Positions 58,360 to 64,000 of a DNA stretch of 64,000 nucleotides are shown one piece after another. Position 1 is the stretch's first letter. Every line of letters begins with the position of its first letter. The position numbers were made by a program, and so were the translations under genes. The notes beneath the pieces were generated by a model. It saw only the letters and a list, made by a program, of their open reading frames with translations. It was not told the DNA's origin and did not search any database. The stretch covers positions 313,856 through 377,855 of the forward strand of contig NZ_JAVAMS010000003.1 of the NCBI RefSeq assembly GCF_030730945.1, given 5' to 3'. The DNA is from Aurantiacibacter poecillastricola (lineage in GTDB: Bacteria > Pseudomonadota > Alphaproteobacteria > Sphingomonadales > Sphingomonadaceae).

Positions 58360-59613
58360 ATGGCCTTGAGTGAGATTCAGATCAAAAAAGCGAAGGCGGC
58401 TGAGCGCCCATACAAGCTTGCGGATGGGGAAGGATTATTCCTCCTCGTGCAAAAGAACGGCTCGAAGCTCTGGCGGCTGAAATACCGGTTCCACGGGAAA
58501 GAGAAGCTGCTTTCTTTCGGTGCCTACCCCGAAGTCGGAATAGCGGCCGCAAGAGAACTCAAGAGAGCTGCCAAGGGTATGCTGGCCGAAGGCAGCGACC
58601 CGATGGTTCACAAACCGGGTCGGGACTTCGAAGAGGCTAAGACCTTCAGGGCGATTGCCACCATGTGGCATGAGAACAGAGCAAGTAGTCTCAATCCCGC
58701 CCATGCGAAGCGCGTGTGGTCGCGGATGGAGCAGGACGTGCTTCCTGTCTTAGGCGAGCTCATGATGCATGAGATAACTCCACCAGAGGTCTTGAAGGTC
58801 ATTCGGAAGATCGAGGAGCGCGGCGCGCTCGACATCAGTCGACGGGCCAAGCAATGTATTGGTCAGGTATTCCAGTTCGCGATTGCCAGCGGACTTTGCG
58901 ATTCCGATCCAACGGCGCATCTTCGGGGGGCTTTGAAGCCACGTCCTCGGGTCAAGCATATGGCGAAGCTGCCTCTGGCACAGCTACCCGAACTCATCTT
59001 CAAGATGGAGCGATACCAGGAAGAGGGTGAGAGACGCTCCGAAATTACGCGGGCGGCATTGACTTTTGCTCTTCTTACATGGGTCCGGACCAAGGAACTC
59101 CGGTTCGCCAAGAAGCACGAGTTTGAAGGTCTAGTCGGAGATTCACCAGTTTGGCGCATTGGCGCTGATCGGATGAAAATGGGCCGCGAGCATATCGTGC
59201 CTTTGTCGCGACAAGCCGCTTCTCTTGCTCAAGATATGATCAGCAAGTCCGAAGGCGAATACGTCTTTCCAGGCCAGAAGCCCAAGATGCCGCTTTCCGA
59301 GAATACGATGATCTATGGCCTCTATCGGCTCGGTTACCACGGGCGACAAACTGTTCACGGCTTCAGGGGTCTGGCGAGCACCTGGGCGAATGAGCAGCTG
59401 GTCGAGGTCGGCGAACCACCGATGTGGATCCGCAGATATCATGAAGACTGGGTCGAACTGCAATTGGCACACAGCGAAGAGAACGAAGTTCGCGGAGCAT
59501 ACAATGCTGCCGAATATCTCGCTCCTCGGCGTGCAATGCTGCAGGATTGGGCAGACTTCCTCGATTCCATCGGCGGCAAAGCGCAAAACATTGCAGTTTT
59601 GAGAGCCGCGTGA
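58360..59613 (+). CDS. Tyrosine-type site-specific integrase (P4-like, DUF4102)
   Basis: A 417-residue integrase. The N-terminal DUF4102 arm-binding domain reads LSEIQIKKAKAAERPYKLADGEGLFLLV. The core-binding domain follows, then the catalytic domain with R243 (TWVRTKEL), K273 (RMKMGREHIVPL), H333 and R336 (VHGFRGLAS), H371 (LAHSEENEVRGAYN) and nucleophile Y381. All catalytic residues are present, so the element may still move. AGGAG precedes the ATG. Confidence 0.95.
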   Translation: MALSEIQIKKAKAAERPYKLADGEGLFLLVQKNGSKLWRLKYRFHGKEKLLSFGAYPEVGIAAARELKRAAKGMLAEGSDPMVHKPGRDFEEAKTFRAIATMWHENRASSLNPAHAKRVWSRMEQDVLPVLGELMMHEITPPEVLKVIRKIEERGALDISRRAKQCIGQVFQFAIASGLCDSDPTAHLRGALKPRPRVKHMAKLPLAQLPELIFKMERYQEEGERRSEITRAALTFALLTWVRTKELRFAKKHEFEGLVGDSPVWRIGADRMKMGREHIVPLSRQAASLAQDMISKSEGEYVFPGQKPKMPLSENTMIYGLYRLGYHGRQTVHGFRGLASTWANEQLVEVGEPPMWIRRYHEDWVELQLAHSEENEVRGAYNAAEYLAPRRAMLQDWADFLDSIGGKAQNIAVLRAA

Positions 59614-59620
59614 CCTGCTC

Positions 59621-59824
59621 CTAGGCGGGCACCTGCCCCAGCCATTCGACGCGAAGGCGGTCGAACCCGACAACGATACCCTCTGCGGTAACCTCAAATC
59701 CAAAGTCTTCGTTTGAGGGTTCGTAGTCTTCGAGAACCCAATGATCTCCGGCATCGGTTACAATTACAGCTCCCCGAGGAAGGTGCTCGAGCCGTCCGCT
59801 GATCCTTTTCCGATTCGTAGTCAT
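59621..59824 (-). CDS. Hypothetical small protein of the mobile element
   Basis: A 67-residue protein starting MTTNRKRISGRLEHLPRGAVIV, mostly beta, resembling the short DUF5818-type proteins of sphingomonad plasmids (tentative). The ATG overlaps the stop of the transglycosylase gene (ATGA), which supports real, coupled expression. Its 3' end lies 8 bases from the integrase stop, convergent. Confidence 0.6.
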   Translation of the reverse strand: MTTNRKRISGRLEHLPRGAVIVTDAGDHWVLEDYEPSNEDFGFEVTAEGIVVGFDRLRVEWLGQVPA

Positions 59825-60411
59825 ATCGAACTGTATGCCATCCATCGGTCGATAACGCTCTTCACATATCCAGGTGTTTCCCGATTTTTCGGTATCCCGC
59901 CGGCTCGCGACACAGCGCCGGATCCAGCATTGTATGCGGCCAGCGCGAGATGGATCGCACCGAAGCGCTCTAGCATCTGCTTCAGATACCGCGCGCCGCC
60001 ATCGATGTTCTCAGCCGGATCGTGGCGATTGCTGACACCAAGTTCTCTTGCCGTTCCCGGCATGAGTTGAGCGAGCCCAGCGGCGCCAGCCGGACTGATT
60101 GCCATCGGGTTGAACCGCGATTCCTGCCAAATCAGGGCCTGAAGCAGTCGAGGCGGCAATTGGTATCGCGCTTCAGCTTGCCGGATGAGTGGCTCATACA
60201 AGGCTTCCTTGAAGCTTCTATCGATATAGGCCGCGCCGCCATCTGGCTTGTCCAAGTGGATTGCAGTCGGGTTGAAAGCGCGCCCTTTGTCGGTTGTAAC
60301 CTCAACTGTGCCGAGGTCATGGTCGAAGACCTGAAACTCCTGCGCGTGCGCGGATCCCGAAATCGCAATCGCGAGCGCACCGCAACCGCAAGCCACCAGA
60401 GACATTCGCAT
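59821..60411 (-). CDS. VirB1-like lytic transglycosylase
   Basis: A 196-residue periplasmic protein with a signal peptide (…ISGSAHAQ) and an SLT domain: catalytic glutamate in LIWQESRFNP, AISPAGAAGLAQLMPGTA, NIDGGARYLKQM and LALAAYNAGSGAV. Such proteins open the cell wall for conjugation machines or phage. The ATG at 60411 with AAAGG is preferred over a GTG at 60426. It suggests that the rest of the element encodes conjugation functions. Confidence 0.88.
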   Translation of the reverse strand: MRMSLVACGCGALAIAISGSAHAQEFQVFDHDLGTVEVTTDKGRAFNPTAIHLDKPDGGAAYIDRSFKEALYEPLIRQAEARYQLPPRLLQALIWQESRFNPMAISPAGAAGLAQLMPGTARELGVSNRHDPAENIDGGARYLKQMLERFGAIHLALAAYNAGSGAVSRAGGIPKNRETPGYVKSVIDRWMAYSSI

Positions 60412-60550
60412 TGAATTACCTTTCACCTTGCCTCGATCCGCAAGAGAACATAAATAGAACGAATGGGTGTAGGAAAACGTTTTTTTGCAAGTTTATCCGA
60501 GAGGAGAGGGGTTCGTCTGGAGGGGGCAATTGTGAGGCGATGGAGCCGGT

Positions 60551-61459
60551 ATGCCTGTTTCGAATTCAACCCTGTCACGTACCTCGCTTGAGGACACCGC
60601 CCGCAAGATCTGCGAAAGCCGGGGGGGCAAATGGTCAGGCACAAAGGGGATGGCCTGCTGCCCCGCACACGAAGACCGCACACCTTCGCTCGGCGTGACG
60701 CTCGGCCGAAAGGCTATTCTCTTCCATTGTTTTGCGGGCTGCGATCAGCAGAGCGTGCTTTCCGCTCTGGCCCGCGAAGGTTTCGAGGTGGCCAGGTTTT
60801 TCTCGGGTTCTTCGGCCGAGGATCAGCTCGAGCCAACCAGGGTGCGCAAACCCTCGGCAGCAGCGTTGAGGATCTGGCGCGAAGCGGAACCATTGGGTGG
60901 CAGTCCGGCCAAGGCCTACCTTGAAAGCCGCGGCATCCTCGCCGCATCTCCGGCGCTGCGCTTTCATCCTCGAACGCCGCTTGGTCCGAAGGGTCGCACC
61001 CGCTATTTGCCGGCGATGATTGCGGCGGTCAGCCTCGACGAGGGGCCGATCGCGATCCACCGCACGTTCCTTTCGGGCAATGCCAGGGCCGACTTCGACA
61101 AACCAAAGCGCGCGCTGGGCGCGCTCGGTGAAGCTGCTGTTCGTCTCTTCGCTCCAGTTTCCGGCAAGCTTGGCCTTGCCGAGGGGGTCGAGAGCGCGAT
61201 GTCGGCCTATGCTCTCACCGGCATTCCCGTCTGGGCGACCCTGGGCAATGAGCGCTTCGGTCTCGTCAGCGTGCCTGAGAGCGTGACCGAGCTTCACCTC
61301 TTCGTCGATCACGATGCTGGCGGCGAGCTGGCTGAGTCGCGTGGCCTGGCCGCTTATGCCCGCGATGGGCGGACGATCCACGTTCGCAAACCATCCTCAC
61401 GCGACACCGACTGGAACGATGAACTTACAGCATGGCTGCGCCGCAAAGCGGCGCGGTAG
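60551..61459 (+). CDS. CHC2/Toprim plasmid-type primase
   Basis: A 302-residue protein with an N-terminal zinc-ribbon (GMACCPAHEDRTPSLGV, then FHCFAGC), a DUF7146-like middle (PAKAYLESRGI), and a C-terminal Toprim domain with LAEGVESAMSA (glutamate) and LFVDHDAGG (DxD). It resembles primase/helicase fragments of plasmids, phages and integrative elements. A 139-base gap with a T-rich stretch separates it from the divergent transglycosylase gene. Confidence 0.85.
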   Translation: MPVSNSTLSRTSLEDTARKICESRGGKWSGTKGMACCPAHEDRTPSLGVTLGRKAILFHCFAGCDQQSVLSALAREGFEVARFFSGSSAEDQLEPTRVRKPSAAALRIWREAEPLGGSPAKAYLESRGILAASPALRFHPRTPLGPKGRTRYLPAMIAAVSLDEGPIAIHRTFLSGNARADFDKPKRALGALGEAAVRLFAPVSGKLGLAEGVESAMSAYALTGIPVWATLGNERFGLVSVPESVTELHLFVDHDAGGELAESRGLAAYARDGRTIHVRKPSSRDTDWNDELTAWLRRKAAR

Positions 61460-61534
61460 AGGAGAGAGAGCTTCTCGAATTCCTGATCCGGCAGAGGGCG
61501 TGTCCCGATGCCCCCATCAGGAGGACGAATTGCC

Positions 61535-64000
61535 ATGTTTCAATCCGATCTGTTTCCCGCCGGCGAGCAGTTGCCGTCAGAGCCCCTGGCCTTCGCCATC
61601 GGCGCTAGGATTTTGGCGCTTCTTGCCTCGGGACGCCATCTGACCCGTGCCGATATTTCCGGCCTGTTCGCCGAAGAGACCGGCGTTCTGGACTGGGGAA
61701 GCGCCTGGACGATCGACGACTATAACAACGCGGTCGAGATCGGCGCACTGCTCTGGCTTCGCGAGTCCTCACGCATCGACCTGGCGACGAGCGCGCATGA
61801 AGCCGAAGCGCGGTTCGACTGGCTCGGAGCTGCTTTGCCGCCCCGGCACGTTCGCAGCGAAGCACAGGTCGAGCTCCAGCAGTTCTCGACTCCGCCGATG
61901 CTGGCCTGGCTGATGGCGAAGGCCGCAGCAGTTGCTGCGCAAGACACGCTCCTCGAACCGTCCGCAGGCAATGGCGCTCTTGCTCTCTGGGGCAGCGTCC
62001 AGAACGCCTCATTGGTCCTCAACGAGATCGATCCGGCAAGACGAGACGGCCTGGGCCATATCTTCCCTTCGACCACGATCACCGCGCATGACGGGGAACT
62101 GATCGCGGACCTGTTGCGCGGCCCTGTTCCGTCGGTCGTGCTGATGAACCCGCCATTCGCCCGCAGCCAGGAGCGCGGCAAGGACGGCGAGACGGCGCAA
62201 CGCCACCTGCGAAGCGCGATCCGGTCTGCCGCCGTTGGAGCGAGGATTGTCGCCATCATGCCCGAAGGCTTCGATGCCTTCGCCAAAGAACAGGAGGAAG
62301 CGTCGCTGCTCCTCAATGTGCGGCTGCAACAGTTGTTTAGCCGGACGGGCACGGGGATTGCCGTTCGCCTGGTCGTCATCGACAAAGTGCCTGCTGCGCC
62401 TGAACCAGCGATCACCGGAGATACCTGCGACCTGATCGAGCTCCTCGAGCTTGTCACCGCGCTTCAGCGCCGCGCGCAAACATCCGCCAGCCTCCATCGC
62501 CTGCCAGTCGGAAAGCCAGTCTGCCTTGTTGGTAAGACTTCAACGCATCTCGCGCCGGTCCGGCCGGTGGCGCCGTTTGCAGCGAAAACACCAGCCAAAG
62601 CGAATGCGGTCAACCTCGCCTATTCTGTCCTCGCCGACCCCGCGCCGGTGCCCGAACAAGCAGGCATCTACCTGTCTTACCGGCCGAGCCGTATCGCGTT
62701 CGAGGATGCGCCGGTCCATCCCACCCCGCTCGTGGAATCGGTCGCCATGGGCTCGGTAGCAGCGCCACAGCCGGATGTTCGCCCACGCCTTCCTGCAGGT
62801 TGGCAGGCCGATGGCCTTCTGTCAGAAGCGCAATGCGAGACACTGGTCTACGCGGCTCAGGCATTCGCGCGTGATCTCCCGGGATGCTTCAAGGTCAGCC
62901 AGGAAGGCACCGCGCTCGAACTGTCCGAGGATGGGCACTCCTACCGACAGGGCTTCTTCCTCGGCGACGGAACCGGAGCGGGCAAGGGACGGCAGATCGC
63001 AGCGGTCATCATGGACCGCTGGCTCGCAGGCGAGCGGCGTCATGTCTGGATCACCAAAAACGAGGCCCTGCTCGAAGATGCACGCCGCGACTGGGAAGCG
63101 CTCGGCGGGCTGCCGCTCGACATCCAGCCACTCTCACGATGGAAACTCGGCCATCCCGTAACGATGTCCGAAGGCATCCTCTTCGTCACCTATCCGACGC
63201 TGCGCTCGGGGCGCGCCGAGGATACGCGGCTCGATCAGATCCTTGCCTGGGCGGGCGAGAATTTCGATGGCGTGATCGCCTTCGACGAAGCCCACGCCAT
63301 GGCCAATGCGCTCGGAGGCTCCTCAATCCGCGGCAAGGTCAAGGGCTCCGAACAAGGGATGGCGGGCCTCAGGCTGCAGAACCATCTGCCGCGCGCCCGC
63401 GTGCTCTACGCGTCCGCCACCGGCGCATCGGATATTGCCAACCTCGGTTACACTTCCCGCCTCGGCCTTTGGGGACCCGAGAGTGCCTTTCCCACCCACG
63501 AGGCGTTCATGACCGAGATCCGCGCGGGCGGCGTCGCGGCGATGGAACTCGTCGCCCGCGACCTCAAGGCCCAGGGACTCTACCTTGCCCGTGCGCTGTC
63601 CTTTGCCGGGGTCGAGTACGAAATCCTCGAGCACAGCCTGACCGAGGCACAGGTGCGGATCTACGATGCCTATGCCGATGCCTGGGCGATCATTCACCGC
63701 AACTTGGATGCCGCCCTCGAAGCAACCCGCGTGGTCGATGAGGACAGCGGCGATACGCTCAATCGCAATGCCAAAGCGGCAGCGCTGTCGATCTTCGAAG
63801 GAACCAAGCAGCGCTTCTTTGCCCAGCTCCTGCTTTCGATGAAACTGCCAAGCCTGATCCCCGCGATGGAAGCTGCCCTTGGCGAGAACCATTCGGTCGT
63901 CGTGCAGCTGGTTTCGACCGCCGAGGCCATGCTCGACCGGCGCCTTTCCGACCTCTCCGACGAAGAACGCGAAGCGCTCGACATCGATCTGTCCCCGCGT
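61535..64000 (+). CDS. DNA methyltransferase-like/Strawberry notch-type SF2 helicase, partial
   Basis: The frame starts at ATG 61535 (AGGAGG upstream) and is open for all 822 codons to the window end. Residues ~130-260 form a methyltransferase-like domain with LEPSAGNGALA (SAM loop) and MNPPF (204-208, the catalytic motif of N6-adenine enzymes). From ~440 an SF2 helicase follows: GDGTGAGKGRQIA (Walker A, ~477) and FDEAHAMAN (Walker B, ~584), then LYASATGAS. This arrangement is that of large Strawberry notch-like proteins of phages and plasmids. The role is unproven; DNA modification or defence evasion during transfer is plausible. Confidence 0.88.
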   Translation, partial: MFQSDLFPAGEQLPSEPLAFAIGARILALLASGRHLTRADISGLFAEETGVLDWGSAWTIDDYNNAVEIGALLWLRESSRIDLATSAHEAEARFDWLGAALPPRHVRSEAQVELQQFSTPPMLAWLMAKAAAVAAQDTLLEPSAGNGALALWGSVQNASLVLNEIDPARRDGLGHIFPSTTITAHDGELIADLLRGPVPSVVLMNPPFARSQERGKDGETAQRHLRSAIRSAAVGARIVAIMPEGFDAFAKEQEEASLLLNVRLQQLFSRTGTGIAVRLVVIDKVPAAPEPAITGDTCDLIELLELVTALQRRAQTSASLHRLPVGKPVCLVGKTSTHLAPVRPVAPFAAKTPAKANAVNLAYSVLADPAPVPEQAGIYLSYRPSRIAFEDAPVHPTPLVESVAMGSVAAPQPDVRPRLPAGWQADGLLSEAQCETLVYAAQAFARDLPGCFKVSQEGTALELSEDGHSYRQGFFLGDGTGAGKGRQIAAVIMDRWLAGERRHVWITKNEALLEDARRDWEALGGLPLDIQPLSRWKLGHPVTMSEGILFVTYPTLRSGRAEDTRLDQILAWAGENFDGVIAFDEAHAMANALGGSSIRGKVKGSEQGMAGLRLQNHLPRARVLYASATGASDIANLGYTSRLGLWGPESAFPTHEAFMTEIRAGGVAAMELVARDLKAQGLYLARALSFAGVEYEILEHSLTEAQVRIYDAYADAWAIIHRNLDAALEATRVVDEDSGDTLNRNAKAAALSIFEGTKQRFFAQLLLSMKLPSLIPAMEAALGENHSVVVQLVSTAEAMLDRRLSDLSDEEREALDIDLSPR

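Overview
The window reads as the chromosome of a GC-rich alphaproteobacterium of the order Sphingomonadales, probably Erythrobacteraceae or a close relative. This rests on housekeeping gene orders (dnaX-ybaB, lon-hupB, rpsB-tsf, pyrH-frr-uppS-cdsA-dxr-rseP-bamA-skp-fabZ, dapF-mtaB-ftsY-ispZ, ccmCDEFGHI), on a DUF4212/sodium symporter pair, and on the lack of lipid A genes beside fabZ, as expected of an order that uses glycosphingolipids instead of LPS. The family-level placement is inference; no rRNA gene is present.

Region by region. 1-5.8 kb: end of dnaX, ybaB, a secreted TonB-C-like protein, lon and hupB. 5.8-12 kb: a lipoprotein, rlmB, tRNA-Tyr, and an acetate-type module (DUF4212 + SSS symporter converging on acs). 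11.9-15.1 kb: a COQ8-like kinase divergent from psd-pssA, then a 66-residue membrane protein whose upstream region carries three perfect GTTC-N7-GTTC LexA boxes. 15.4-27.8 kb: translation (rpsB, tsf, frr), UMP kinase, and isoprenoid, phospholipid and outer-membrane assembly genes, ending with fabZ and rpmE. 27.8-30.3 kb: a GFA protein and a prolyl-4-hydroxylase-like protein, tRNA-His and a leucine-type amino acid dehydrogenase. 30.4-35.3 kb: cytochrome c maturation genes ccmC to ccmI, overlapping by a few bases. 35.4-43.8 kb: kup, a small membrane protein, the coupled minus-strand chain dapF-mtaB-ftsY-ispZ, a GGDEF/EML protein, an EVE protein and a CsbD protein. 43.8-57.9 kb: a ThDP enzyme, an LplT-like transporter, pgsA, a palindromic non-coding repeat, a beta-lactamase-like lipoprotein, rnd-oxyR, aspS, a PA2169-type four-helix protein, acpP-fabF-mltG and a 2H phosphoesterase.

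58.1-64 kb is the left end of an integrated mobile element. tRNA-Met is followed by a tyrosine integrase with repeat-rich upstream DNA, then by a VirB1-like lytic transglycosylase coupled to a small protein, a CHC2/Toprim plasmid-type primase, and a very long methyltransferase-helicase of the Strawberry notch type that runs off the window. The right end of the element is outside the window.

The most interesting signal is at 14.94-15.24 kb. A tiny uncharacterised inner-membrane protein sits behind a promoter overlapped by several LexA operators, which makes it a candidate damage-induced membrane effector (for example a division inhibitor functionally like Caulobacter SidA, to which I see no clear sequence similarity). 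The second is the mobile element with its methyltransferase/Strawberry-notch fusion. No CRISPR array was seen.
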